Part shown: positions 23,472-33,292 of the stretch, in pieces | How the letters are laid out: every line of letters begins with the position of its first letter | How positions within the stretch are numbered: the stretch's first letter is position 1 | Origin: Pseudomonadota bacterium | GTDB lineage: Bacteria > Desulfobacterota > Binatia > Binatales > Binataceae | Reading direction: 5' to 3' | Assembly (NCBI GenBank): GCA_021325025.1 | Contig: JAJPHZ010000013.1 | Coordinates: 1-64,000, forward strand | DNA length: 64,000 nucleotides | Program-made: the position numbers and the translations under genes | The notes under the pieces: generated by a model | Seen by the model: only the letters and a program-made list of their open reading frames with translations | Told to the model about the DNA's origin: nothing | The model's database searches: none

Positions 23472-23632
23472 CGCGCGGCACCTCCCCTGCGGTCCTTAAC
23501 GCTCACGGCAGAGCAATACCAAAAGCCGCCTCGCCGTGCCACGAAATCGCACCGATTGCCGCCGCGATACGGCCGTGATAGCGACTTCGCCATGAAGCCT
23601 GGACGCCCGGTCGCAAAGACGGAGGTAGGCCC

Positions 23633-24661
23633 GTGAATTCAGCACCCAAACTGCGCTTCGGAGTATGGTTTGACTTTCGCAACCCGCCACAATGGCGGCG
23701 CTCCTACGAAGACATCTACGCCGAGACGATTGAACAAATCGTTTGGGCCGAGGGGCTGGGTTACGAAGGTGCCTGGCTGAGCGAGCATCACTTCGCCCCT
23801 GATGGCTACTCGCCCTCGCCGGTGGTCATCGCCGCAGCCCTCGCGGTCAAGACCAAGCGGATGCGGATCGGCACTAACGTTCTGCTGCTTCCGCTCTACC
23901 ATCCGGTACGCCTGGCCGAGGATTGTGCGACCGTCGATATTCTGTCGCGGGGACGATTCGAACTGGGCGTCGGCCTGGGTTACCGTCCCAACGAGTTCGA
24001 GGGCTACGGGATTCCGTACCACGAACGCGCCGGGCGCACCAACGAAGCACTGCAGATTATCCGCCGGCTGTGGGAGGGGGAAACCGTCACCTTTCACGGC
24101 AAGTACTATCACATCGACGGCGCGCGCATCGAACCGCCGCCGGTACAGCGTCCGCGTCCGCCGATCTGGGTGGGCGGGCTGGTCAAGGCGGCGGCGCGCC
24201 GTGTCGCCCGCTACGGCGACGGCGTGATCGGCGCAGGCATCCGCGGGATATACGAAGCAGCCCGGATCGAGATGGCGGAAATGGGCGCCCAGGGGCGCGA
24301 TCCGGACAAACTGCGTGTCGCGGAAGGGATGCTGTGGCTGGTGGTATCGAACGATCCCGACCGCACCTGGCATGAGCTGGGCGCCAATCTGCTGCATGTC
24401 TTCCAAGACTATGCACCTGGCCTGGAGAAGGCGGGGATGGGCAAGCTGATGCCCTACCCCAAGGACGCCGCGGAGCTGCGCTCGATGCGCTACGTAAACA
24501 TCGTAACGCCCGAGGAAGCGGTTGCCATGATCAAGCATCACATCGCCGGGATGCCCGCCGAGCACTTCTGTTTCATGACTGTCCCGCCCGGCCTGCCGCC
24601 CAAGGTGATGTACCCCTACCTGGAGCTGTTCGCCAACAAGGTGATGCCGCACTTCCGGTAA
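23633..24661 (+). CDS. LLM class flavin-dependent oxidoreductase
   Basis: GYEGAWLSEHHFAPDGYSPSPVV; RIGTNVLLLPLYHPVRLAEDCATVDILSRGRFELGVGLGYRPNEF; PPIWVGG. Confidence 0.92.
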   Translation: MNSAPKLRFGVWFDFRNPPQWRRSYEDIYAETIEQIVWAEGLGYEGAWLSEHHFAPDGYSPSPVVIAAALAVKTKRMRIGTNVLLLPLYHPVRLAEDCATVDILSRGRFELGVGLGYRPNEFEGYGIPYHERAGRTNEALQIIRRLWEGETVTFHGKYYHIDGARIEPPPVQRPRPPIWVGGLVKAAARRVARYGDGVIGAGIRGIYEAARIEMAEMGAQGRDPDKLRVAEGMLWLVVSNDPDRTWHELGANLLHVFQDYAPGLEKAGMGKLMPYPKDAAELRSMRYVNIVTPEEAVAMIKHHIAGMPAEHFCFMTVPPGLPPKVMYPYLELFANKVMPHFR

Positions 24662-24900
24662 GGTCTTGGGCGTCGAGTCCTGAGAATCCTGCCTGCAGGG
24701 TTGTTGGTGTTGTGTGACGCGATGTCCGCCTCATCGCTCGCTCTACCACCATTTGTGTCAGCCTGTGGCGCCGGCCGGCGCGGCGGACCTTTGCTGAAAA
24801 ATTCGCGGCTTGTCGCCAGGCGGCGGTCTCGTCACACTTATTAGAAAGAACCCGTTGAAGCAGAATGCTTCGGGTCAGCCAACGCCTGAAGGAGATGCAT

Positions 24901-25389
24901 ATGACCCCCACCATCAAGCGCGGCCTAGGAGTGATTGCGTTCTGCACTGCCGCCCTGCTGCTGGCCGCGGCCGCTCGCGGCGCGGACAGCCGGCAAGCAG
25001 CGCCTGCGGCGGCCAGTCAGGCGGAAGCGGCCGCCCCGGCTCATCCCAGCCATGAGCAGCTCGCCAAGGAGATGGAAGCCGAACCCTGTCCGTGTATGAG
25101 GAGTAAAATGGGCATGACGCAGATGGGCAAAGGACCCGGCCCGATGCCCGGCATGGGCGGCATGATGGGGATGCCCGGTATGGAGATGGGCGGTATGGGA
25201 ATGATGCCCATGATGCATGAGCACATGCTGATGCACGTGATGATGCGTAACCCCAAACTGGCCGGCAAGATGATGCAGATGCGTGCCGACATGATGCGTG
25301 CGGTCGCCGACGTCCTGACCAAGTACGGCAAGGAGATGGAATCGGGCCAATGGCCTGCCGCCAAGGACAAGGGCAACGACAGCGACTAG
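24901..25389 (+). CDS. secreted methionine-rich protein (putative metal-binding)
   Basis: Signal peptide; MPGMGGMMGMPGMEMGGMGMMPMMHEHMLMHVMMRN; GAAGGAGATGCAT upstream of the ATG at 24901. Confidence 0.65.
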   Translation: MTPTIKRGLGVIAFCTAALLLAAAARGADSRQAAPAAASQAEAAAPAHPSHEQLAKEMEAEPCPCMRSKMGMTQMGKGPGPMPGMGGMMGMPGMEMGGMGMMPMMHEHMLMHVMMRNPKLAGKMMQMRADMMRAVADVLTKYGKEMESGQWPAAKDKGNDSD

Positions 25390-25455
25390 CCCGATTTCAG
25401 GGCGGCTCGCGTTCGGCGGATTTTGGGACCGCGAACGTTTTCCGCCTGCGGAGGT

Positions 25456-26631
25456 TCAGCGGGCGCGGGGCAGGCCCAGGACGCGCTCGGCGATAATGTT
25501 GCGCTGGATTTCGGAGGTGCCGGCCTCGATGGTGTTGGCGCGCGAGCGCAGAAAGCCGTATTGCCAGCGCCCCGACTCCACTGAATAGGGTTGGCGTCCG
25601 GTCAGTTGACTGGCGGGCCCCTGAAGCGACATGGCGAATTCGTGCATGCGCTGATTGGTCTCCGACCAGACGATCTTCGACACCGAACCCTCGGGACCCG
25701 GTGTGCCGCCGCGCAAGATCGTGGAGAAGCTGCGATAAAGCGTGTACTTCAGCCCCTGCAAATCGACATAGAACTGCGCCAGTTGCTGGCGCACGCGCGA
25801 GTCCTTGAGCCGGCCCTGGTTGCGCGCCATGTTGACCATCTCGTTGTAGGTGATGAAGAAGCGCGCCGCTAGCGCCAGCGACATCGTGCCGCGCTCGTTG
25901 GCCAGCGTGGTCATCGCCACCTTCCATCCGTTGTTCAGCCCGCCCAGCAGGTTCTCGCGCGGCACGCGCACGTCTTCGAAGAACATTTCGTTGAACTCGG
26001 CGCCGCCGGTCATCTGACGCAGCGGGCGGACCGTAACGCCGGGGCTCTTCATGTCGACCAGCAGGTAGCTGAGTCCGCGATGCTTGGGCAAAGTGGGATC
26101 GGTGCGCACCAGCAGCATGCACCAGTCGGCGATGTGCGCCAGCGAGGTCCACACCTTCTGGCCGTTGACGATGAACTCGTCGCCGCGCAGCTCGGCGCGC
26201 GTGCGCAGTGAGCCCAGGTCGGAACCGGAGCCGGGCTCGGAAAAGCCCTGGCACCAGATTTCCTCGCACGACAGGATTTTGGGCAAGTAGCGTTTTTTCT
26301 GCTCGGGGGTGCCGTGGGCGATGATGGTGGGGCCGGCCAGCGACAGCCCCAGCACGTTGAGCGGTCCGGGCGCCTTTACCTTGGCGCACTCTTCATTGAA
26401 GATCGCCATCTCGATCGCGCTGGCGCCCTGCCCGCCGTATTCTTTGGGCCAGGCCATGCCCAAAAAGCCGTTCTCGTAGAGCTTGCGCTGCCAGTCGCGC
26501 AGCACCTCGACGTCGTCGCGGAACATCGCGCCGTAATCACCGCCGCCCGACCCTTTGGGCAGATTGGCTTCCAAAAACGCCCTGACGCGCGCTCTGAAAC
26601 GTTCCTCTTCGGGGCTGTAGCTCAGGTCCAT
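25456..26631 (-). CDS. acyl-CoA dehydrogenase
   Basis: CQGFSEPGSGSDLGSLRTRAELRGDEFIVNGQKVWTSLAHIADW; AGTSEIQRNIIAERVLGLPR. Confidence 0.93.
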   Translation of the reverse strand: MDLSYSPEEERFRARVRAFLEANLPKGSGGGDYGAMFRDDVEVLRDWQRKLYENGFLGMAWPKEYGGQGASAIEMAIFNEECAKVKAPGPLNVLGLSLAGPTIIAHGTPEQKKRYLPKILSCEEIWCQGFSEPGSGSDLGSLRTRAELRGDEFIVNGQKVWTSLAHIADWCMLLVRTDPTLPKHRGLSYLLVDMKSPGVTVRPLRQMTGGAEFNEMFFEDVRVPRENLLGGLNNGWKVAMTTLANERGTMSLALAARFFITYNEMVNMARNQGRLKDSRVRQQLAQFYVDLQGLKYTLYRSFSTILRGGTPGPEGSVSKIVWSETNQRMHEFAMSLQGPASQLTGRQPYSVESGRWQYGFLRSRANTIEAGTSEIQRNIIAERVLGLPRAR

Positions 26632-26669
26632 TGATCACCTCGAGTGCTGGCAGCCGCGCGGACGGACTT

Positions 26670-27656
26670 TCAGTGTGCTCCGGGGCTGAGCGTCCTCAGG
26701 ATACTTTCGCCGAGGACTTCCGACAACCGCACGGCCAGTGCCGATTTGGCCCGCTCGATCACGAAGCCGGCCGCCGCCGCGTGTCCGCCGCCGCCCAGCG
26801 CCGACGCGATCTTCGACAGGTCGGCGGTGCAATCCGCGCTGCGCCGCAGGCTGACGCCGCCGCTGCGCATGTCGAGCAGGGCGACGATGGTGTTGGTGCG
26901 ATTGCGATAGATGTGCGCAGCGACCTCGCTGGAATAGCCAAAGCAGCAGGCCGTCACCAGCTTCAGTCCCTCGCCCAGCGGGCGCTCGCGCAAGGTGCTG
27001 TCGGCCAGCTCGGTGCTCTGGCGCATCGCGCGCTTGCCCGACTCCAGCGCCTGCATCAGCGCGCGCGTCATCACCGGCCCACCCAGTTGCAGCAGCTCGC
27101 GATAGGATTCCGCGGAACCCAGCGTCTGCACCGCCAGCGCCCAGTCGGAGGATTCGGGCACGCGATGGATCCAGCGGTCGTGGTCGTCGGCCATCTCGAT
27201 GATCGGAAAGAAGCTGTGCAAGGCGGCACGCCGACTGTCGATATCGGGCAGGTCGGCGCGCGCAGTCAGGAAATTGTATGCCAGGCGAGCGGCGGAAAAA
27301 TCCTCGGACAGCAGCTTGCCAGCAAAAGGGACAGCGAATTCGCGCGACCCCAGCCGGCGCAGCGCCGAACGATGGTGGTCAATCCAGAAGATGCGCGCGC
27401 CGGTGTCGCTGAGGCGCCGTAAATGCTCGCCGGTGCCGTCGAGGTTCCACGACAAATCGGTGATCCAGATCTCGTCGCCCGGACCCGCCACGCGCAATTC
27501 CTGGATGGTGCGGTCGGCGTCCTGGTTGGCGGGGAACAGCGCGGTGACGTTAAAGCCCTGGTAGAAGCGGGCCACGGTAACCGCCGCGACCACGCCGTCG
27601 AAGCACGACGGTCCATGGCTGACGATCTGGATTTTGCCCGCAGCATGTTTGCTCAT
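26670..27656 (-). CDS. DHH/DHHA1 family phosphoesterase
   Basis: FDGVVAAV; IFWIDHHRSALRRL; DCTADLSKIASALGGGGHAAAAGF. Confidence 0.82.
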   Translation of the reverse strand: MSKHAAGKIQIVSHGPSCFDGVVAAVTVARFYQGFNVTALFPANQDADRTIQELRVAGPGDEIWITDLSWNLDGTGEHLRRLSDTGARIFWIDHHRSALRRLGSREFAVPFAGKLLSEDFSAARLAYNFLTARADLPDIDSRRAALHSFFPIIEMADDHDRWIHRVPESSDWALAVQTLGSAESYRELLQLGGPVMTRALMQALESGKRAMRQSTELADSTLRERPLGEGLKLVTACCFGYSSEVAAHIYRNRTNTIVALLDMRSGGVSLRRSADCTADLSKIASALGGGGHAAAAGFVIERAKSALAVRLSEVLGESILRTLSPGAH

Positions 27657-27789
27657 TGTCATTTCATTGTAGTTCAAGCCTTAGCTTTGCGAAACCATCG
27701 ATGGCGCAGGCGGCTGCTTGCGAGGCTGTCTGAAGGCGCATAATTTGCTAGCGTACTTCTGAGACTGCATTTGCGGGAGGATTGGCACA

Positions 27790-28794
27790 GTGGCGATCAA
27801 GATCGGCATCAACGGCTTCGGCCGCATTGGGAGGATGTTTTACCGCGCCGCCCTGGCGCAGAAGGACCTGCAGGTGGTCGCGGTCAACGATATCACCGAC
27901 CCCGCCACCCTGGCCCATCTGCTCCGGCACGACTCGATCCACGGCGCGCTCAAGCATCAGGTCAAGGTCGAAGGCTCCCATCTGATGGTGGACGGCAACT
28001 CCTTTCAGGTGCTCTCCGAACGCGACCCGGCCAAGCTGCCGTGGGCCAAGCTGGGTGTGCAGGTAGTGGTCGAATCGACCGGACTGTTCACGGCGCGCGA
28101 CAAGGCCGCCCTGCATCTGACGGCGGGCGCCAAAAAAGTCGTGATCAGCGCTCCGGCTGACGGCGCCGATGCCACCCTGTGCATGGGCATCAACCACACC
28201 TCCTACGACCCAGCCAAGCATCACATCGTGTCCAACGCCTCATGCACGACCAACTGCCTGGCCCCGGTCGCCAAGGTGCTGCACGAAAATTTCGGCATCG
28301 TCAACGGCCTGATGACCACCGTGCACAGCTATACCAATGACCAGATGCTGCTGGACGGGCCGCACAAGGACCTGCGCCGGGCGCGGGCGGCCGCGATGGC
28401 GATGATTCCGACTTCCACCGGCGCGGCCAAGGCGATCGGCCTGGTGCTGCCGGCACTGTCGGGCAAACTCGACGGCATCGCGATGCGCGTGCCGACCGCC
28501 AACGTGTCAGTCGTCGATCTGACCGCCAACCTCGAAAAGGACGCCGACGAAAAGGCGATCAACGCCGCGATGAAGCGCGCCGCCGAGGGCGAGCTCAAGG
28601 GCATCCTGCAATACTGCGAGGAGCCCCTGGTATCGAGCGACTTTAATGGCAATCCGCACTCCTCGATCTTCGACGCGCCGCTAACCAAGGTGCTGGCCAG
28701 GCGTTTGGTAAAAATCTTCTCCTGGTACGACAATGAGTGGGGGTTCTCCAACCGGCTGGCCGAAGTCACCGCGATGATCGCGAGCAAGCTCTAG
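27790..28794 (+). CDS. gap: glyceraldehyde-3-phosphate dehydrogenase, type I
   Basis: KIGINGFGRIGRMFYRAA; SNASCTTNCLAPV; SWYDNEWGFSNRL; GTG start. Confidence 0.98.
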   Translation: MAIKIGINGFGRIGRMFYRAALAQKDLQVVAVNDITDPATLAHLLRHDSIHGALKHQVKVEGSHLMVDGNSFQVLSERDPAKLPWAKLGVQVVVESTGLFTARDKAALHLTAGAKKVVISAPADGADATLCMGINHTSYDPAKHHIVSNASCTTNCLAPVAKVLHENFGIVNGLMTTVHSYTNDQMLLDGPHKDLRRARAAAMAMIPTSTGAAKAIGLVLPALSGKLDGIAMRVPTANVSVVDLTANLEKDADEKAINAAMKRAAEGELKGILQYCEEPLVSSDFNGNPHSSIFDAPLTKVLARRLVKIFSWYDNEWGFSNRLAEVTAMIASKL

Positions 28795-28832
28795 GGTTTA
28801 GGTTTGACGCTCCGCTAGGGAGCGCAACTACC

Positions 28833-30002
28833 ATGCTTACCGATTTGCGCAGCCTCAACCTCAGGGGCAAAAAAGTGCTGGTGCGATGCGATTTCAACGT
28901 GCCGCTGGAGGGCGGCGCGATCGCCGACCCCGGCCGCATCGACGCCAGCCTGGAAACTATCCGCTACATCCTGGGGCAGGGCGGGGCCGCTGTGCTCTGC
29001 TCGCATCTGGGCCGGCCCAAGGAGCGCGATCTCAAGTACACGCTCAAGCCGGTGGCCGAATACTTAAGCGCCAAGCTCGGGATGAAGGTGCCGCTGGCGC
29101 CTGATTGTATCGGCGATCATACCGGCCGTATGGTTGGGGTGCTGGCGCCGGGACAGGCGCTGATGCTGGAGAACCTCCGCTTCCATCCCGAGGAAGAGGC
29201 CAACGACCCCGACTTCGCGCACGAATTGGCGCGCGGCAAGGACGTTTACGTCAACGATGCGTTCGGCACCGCTCACCGCGCCCACGCCTCGACCGTCGGC
29301 GTGACGCGCTATTTGAGCGAGCGTGCGCCGGGGTTCCTGATGATGCGGGAGATCGAGGCGCTCGGCACCCTGCTGCAAAATCCCGAGCATCCCTACGTCG
29401 CGATTTTGGGCGGCGCCAAGGTCTCCGACAAAATCGGCGTCATCCGCAACCTGACCGCCAGGGTGGATGCGTTCCTGATCGGCGGCGCGATGGCGTACAC
29501 GTTCCTGCGCGCGCTGGGCGAGCCGACCGGACGCTCGCGCGTGGAGGAAGACAAGGTGGAACTGGCGGCCGAGCTGATGCAGGCCGCGCGCGCCAAAGGC
29601 GTCGCCTTTGAGCTGCCCGTCGACCATGTCGTTGCCGCTGCTCCGTCTGCAGATTCTGTAACCGAAGTGGTGACACGCATCCCGGACGACAAGATGGCGC
29701 TGGATATCGGTCCGGAGACCATCAAGCGCTTTATCGCCAAAATCCAGACGGCCAAAACCGTGGTGTGGAACGGGCCGCTGGGCTTGTTCGAGGAGGCGCC
29801 CTTCGCGCGCGGCACGATGGCAGTGGGCGAGGCATTGGCCAACGCCGCCGCCAAAAGCGTGCTGGGCCGCGGCGACACGGCAGCGGCCGTCGCGGGACAG
29901 CCGTGGGCGTCGAAGTTCTGGCATATCTCCACCGGCGGCGGCGCCAGCCTGGAGTTCCTCGAAGGTATCGAGTTGCCCGGCATCAAGGCGCTGGAAAGAT
30001 AG
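28833..30002 (+). CDS. pgk: phosphoglycerate kinase
   Basis: KKVLVRCDFNVPLEGG; CSHLGRPKERDLKYTLKPVAEYL; VAILGGAKVSDKIGVI; STGGGASLEFLEG. Confidence 0.98.
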   Translation: MLTDLRSLNLRGKKVLVRCDFNVPLEGGAIADPGRIDASLETIRYILGQGGAAVLCSHLGRPKERDLKYTLKPVAEYLSAKLGMKVPLAPDCIGDHTGRMVGVLAPGQALMLENLRFHPEEEANDPDFAHELARGKDVYVNDAFGTAHRAHASTVGVTRYLSERAPGFLMMREIEALGTLLQNPEHPYVAILGGAKVSDKIGVIRNLTARVDAFLIGGAMAYTFLRALGEPTGRSRVEEDKVELAAELMQAARAKGVAFELPVDHVVAAAPSADSVTEVVTRIPDDKMALDIGPETIKRFIAKIQTAKTVVWNGPLGLFEEAPFARGTMAVGEALANAAAKSVLGRGDTAAAVAGQPWASKFWHISTGGGASLEFLEGIELPGIKALER

Positions 30003-30039
30003 CCGGCGGCGTGAACCCCGCCTCAGGCAAAGAAACATC

Positions 30040-30813
30040 ATGCGCAAGAAACTATTTGCAGCCAATTGGAAGATGAATCTGGGGCCGGTGCAAGCCCGCG
30101 AACTTGTCAGAGCGATCCGCGCCCAGCTTGACCCGCAGTTCGCCACGTTGGGCAAGGAGCGCGAGGTGATGATTGCGCCGCCCGCAATCCTGATTCCCGC
30201 CGTGCAGCAGGAACTGGCCGGCGCCGCAATTGCGCTGGGTGCACAGAACATGCACTTCGAGGACCAGGGCGCCTTTACCGGCGAGATCTCCGCTCCGATG
30301 CTCAAGGCATACGGCGTCACCCACGTCATCCTGGGCCATTCCGAGCGCCGCCACATCTTCGGCGAGACTGACGAGCTGATCAATAAGAAGGTCAAATCGG
30401 CTTTGCGCCACGACCTGATTCCGGTGCTGTGCGTGGGCGAGACGCTGGCGCAGCGCGAGGCGGGCGACACTACCCAGGTGCTGACCAATCAATTGCTGGG
30501 CGGGTTGGCAGAACTGGAGTCCCATCAGATCGCCAAGGTGACGATTGCATACGAGCCGGTGTGGGCAATCGGCACCGGCAAGACCGCCACCCCCGAGCAG
30601 GCGCAGCGCGAGCATGGCGCGCTGCGCGCCACGCTGATCGAGCGGGCCGGACGCGCGGTCGCCCACGGCGTCAGAATCCTCTATGGCGGCAGCGTGACGG
30701 CGGAAAACGTTGACTCGCTTGTCTCCCGGCCCGATATTGACGGAGCTCTGGTCGGCGGGGCAAGCTTAAAGGCTGACTCTTTCGTGCGAATCGTGCGGGC
30801 GCTGACCGTCTGA
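30040..30813 (+). CDS. tpiA: triosephosphate isomerase
   Basis: AANWKMNLG; VILGHSERRHIFGETDELINKKV; AYEPVWAIGTGKTATPEQA; LYGGSVTAEN. Confidence 0.98.
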   Translation: MRKKLFAANWKMNLGPVQARELVRAIRAQLDPQFATLGKEREVMIAPPAILIPAVQQELAGAAIALGAQNMHFEDQGAFTGEISAPMLKAYGVTHVILGHSERRHIFGETDELINKKVKSALRHDLIPVLCVGETLAQREAGDTTQVLTNQLLGGLAELESHQIAKVTIAYEPVWAIGTGKTATPEQAQREHGALRATLIERAGRAVAHGVRILYGGSVTAENVDSLVSRPDIDGALVGGASLKADSFVRIVRALTV

Positions 30814-30835
30814 GCGCCGGCGTTCGTGGGCGGTT

Positions 30836-31138
30836 ATGTATTCGATAGTCCTGGCAATACACACGGTCATCTGCCTGGTGTTGTGCGTGGTAGTGCTGCT
30901 CCAGCAGGGCAAGGGTGCCGACATCGGGGCGGTCTTCGGCGGCTCCAGCCAAACCGTGTTCGGCTCCAGCGGGGCCGGCAATTTTCTGACCAAGCTCACC
31001 GGCGGCCTGGCTGCGGCCTTCTTCGCGACCTCGATTTACCTGGCGTACAACTCCACGCGCCGGATGACGTCGAGCATCTTTACCGGCTCGCCCGCGCCGG
31101 TCAGCGCGCCGGCCAAACCTTCCGGCTCCCACAAGTAG
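30836..31138 (+). CDS. secG: preprotein translocase subunit SecG
   Basis: VVLLQQGKGADIGAVFGGSSQTVFGSSGAGNFLTKLTGGLAAAFFATS. Confidence 0.93.
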   Translation: MYSIVLAIHTVICLVLCVVVLLQQGKGADIGAVFGGSSQTVFGSSGAGNFLTKLTGGLAAAFFATSIYLAYNSTRRMTSSIFTGSPAPVSAPAKPSGSHK

Positions 31139-31149
31139 TCAACCCCTGT

Positions 31150-31236
31150 GCGAGGGTGGTGGAACAGGCAGACACGCGAGTTTGAGGGGCTCGTGGTAGA
31201 AATACCGTGCGGGTTCAAGTCCCGCCCCTCGCACCA
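31150..31236 (+). tRNA. tRNA-Leu (anticodon GAG), CCA encoded
   Basis: GCGAGGGTGGTGGAACAGGCAGACACGCGAGTTTGAGGGGCTCG...GGGTTCAAGTCCCGCCCCTCGCACCA; long variable arm. Confidence 0.95.
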
Positions 31237-31514
31237 TACAACAGGGCGGTTGCCGCACTAGACCAACGCTGCCGGACAGCCGGCTTCTGTCCGGATTCAA
31301 AGCCCGGCTTTCACGACGCCCGGTGACGACATCGACGCTCGTTTTGATGGCGCGAGCCGCTCGTTCCTCAACGCCGGCCGCTACGGCGCTATCGGTCGAT
31401 GAGGGGACCAAATACACTTGGCCCGGTAACATGCTCGTGCGGACGCCCGCCGCGTCAGTGGAGAGGCGCGGGTGCATCGGCTAGGCTTGCCTGAGGGCAG
31501 GAGCGACGCTTCCT

Positions 31515-32438
31515 ATGAACGGCATCAAGATCGGTATTGGCTTCGGCCATTGGCAATATGGGCTGCCCGAACCCGAGGCGCTGTGCACCTGGGCGGAGAG
31601 AGCCGAGGCGGTCGGATTGGATTCGATCTGGCTGTCCGACCATATCGTGACGCGCAACCCCAATCTCGACATCGCCTGCCTGTTCGCGATGATCGCGGCG
31701 CGCACCCGGCGCGTCAAAATGGGGCCCAGCGTGCTGACGCTGCCGGCGCGCCATCCGATCCAGGTCGCCAAGACCTACGCGACGCTGGACTACATCTCGC
31801 GCGGACGCATGATCATGGCGGTGGGCAGCGGCGGCGACCTGCGCGACCTGATCGCGTGCGGCGTGCCGGTCAAGGAGCGCGGCGCGCGCCTTGAGGAAGG
31901 AATCGTCATCCTGCGCAAGCTGTGGAGCGAATCCCACGTCACCCATCATGGCCGCTTCTACAGCTTCGAGGACGTGACGATCGAGCCCAAGCCGCACGAC
32001 GGCCCGCTCGACATCTGGATCGGCGGCAAGAGTGACGCGATTCTCAAACGCACTGCCCGTCTGGGCGACGGATGGTTTCCGGCGCTCACCAGTCCCGAGG
32101 AATTCAAGCGCGACATGGAAAGACTGATCGCCTTTGGCCAAGAGTATGGCCGCACGATGAATCCGCGCGAGGCCGGCGTGCTGCTGTTCACCTACCTCAC
32201 CGACGACCGGGAACGGGCGCGCCAGGTGATGGCGCCGTTTGTGCGGGCGCTGCCGATGGCGCCCGAGGAAGTCGAGGCGCGCTTTGTGGTCGGCACGGCC
32301 GCGCAATGCGTGGAGAAGATCCGGCGCTTCGTGGAGGCCGGATGCGCCAAGTTCGTGCTGCGCCCGTCCTGTCCGCCCGCCGAAGTGCCGGCGCAGATCG
32401 AGCGGTACGGCCGGGAGATCCTGCCCCGGTTTTGCTGA
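31515..32438 (+). CDS. LLM class flavin-dependent oxidoreductase
   Basis: GLDSIWLSDHIVTRNPNLD; PSVLTLPARHPIQVAKTYATLDYISRGRMIMAVGSGGD; PLDIWIGGKSDAILKRTARLGDGWFP. Confidence 0.92.
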   Translation: MNGIKIGIGFGHWQYGLPEPEALCTWAERAEAVGLDSIWLSDHIVTRNPNLDIACLFAMIAARTRRVKMGPSVLTLPARHPIQVAKTYATLDYISRGRMIMAVGSGGDLRDLIACGVPVKERGARLEEGIVILRKLWSESHVTHHGRFYSFEDVTIEPKPHDGPLDIWIGGKSDAILKRTARLGDGWFPALTSPEEFKRDMERLIAFGQEYGRTMNPREAGVLLFTYLTDDRERARQVMAPFVRALPMAPEEVEARFVVGTAAQCVEKIRRFVEAGCAKFVLRPSCPPAEVPAQIERYGREILPRFC

Positions 32439-32506
32439 AGGCCGATGCTCGACCGCAAGGCGGCAACCGCGCTATAAGGGCAGCGATTTAACCAGGAGAA
32501 TCAGCC

Positions 32507-33229
32507 ATGGCGCTACTGCAAGACAAAGTCGCAATGATCACCGGCGGTACCGGCGCGTTGGGCCGCGCCGTCGCCGAACGCTTCCTCAGCGAAGGCGCCA
32601 AAGTCGCCATCCCCTATATCATCGACGCCGAAGTGCCGTTGCTCGAACAGCGGCTGGGCGGGCGCTTTGCGCAAGCCAACCTGCTGGTGAGCAAGGTCGA
32701 TGTCGCCAATCCCGATCAATTGGGCAAGTTTGTCGACTCGGTGGTGAAAAAGTTCGGCCGCATCGACGCCTTGGTCAACCTAGTGGGCGGCTTCTGGGGC
32801 GGCAAGCCGATCTCGGAAACCACGCTGGAGGAATGGCAGGCGATGTTCGACCTCAACCTCAAACCGACCTTCCTGTGCTGCAAGGCGGTGGTGCCGATCA
32901 TGCAGAAGAACAAGTTCGGGCGCATCGTGTCGGTCGCCTCGCGCAGCGGTCTGATGGGCGCCGGCGACTTCGCCGCCTACGCGGTGGCCAAGGGCGCGAT
33001 CGCCACCTTTACCTATTCGCTGGCCGAAGAGGTGCTCAACGACGGCGTGCTGGTCAACGCCATCGCGCCCAGCACGATCGACACCGAAGCCAACCGCAAG
33101 GCGATGCCCAACGCCAAGCACGAGCGTTGGGTCAAACCCGAGGACATCGCCAAGACGCTGTCCTTTTTGTGCTCGGATCTCAACCAGGTGACGTCGGGCA
33201 CGGTCGTCCCGGTCTACGGGCTGGCCTGA
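32507..33229 (+). CDS. SDR family oxidoreductase
   Basis: VAMITGGTGALGRAVAERFLSEGAKVA; LVNLVGGFWGGK; YAVAKGAIATFTYSLAEEV. Confidence 0.88.
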   Translation: MALLQDKVAMITGGTGALGRAVAERFLSEGAKVAIPYIIDAEVPLLEQRLGGRFAQANLLVSKVDVANPDQLGKFVDSVVKKFGRIDALVNLVGGFWGGKPISETTLEEWQAMFDLNLKPTFLCCKAVVPIMQKNKFGRIVSVASRSGLMGAGDFAAYAVAKGAIATFTYSLAEEVLNDGVLVNAIAPSTIDTEANRKAMPNAKHERWVKPEDIAKTLSFLCSDLNQVTSGTVVPVYGLA

Positions 33230-33292
33230 GGCGCGACGGCGATCTTGCGCGGCTGCATGCGCTGGCATTGGGGGGCACGGCGGGCGCGGCGC

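Noticed and set aside
24925-25350. His-rich antisense ORF (HHHVHQHVLMHHGHHSH)
   Set aside because: His codons CAT/CAC arise as the complement of the Met codons in the real Met-rich gene; artefact.
29064-30488. 474-aa minus-strand ORF across pgk and tpiA
   Set aside because: Antisense to two unambiguous glycolytic genes.
31272-31294. CCGGACAG/CTGTCCGG hairpin downstream of tRNA-Leu as a terminator
   Set aside because: Perfect 8-bp stem but no T-tract and 35 nt from the tRNA; insufficient support for a confident call.
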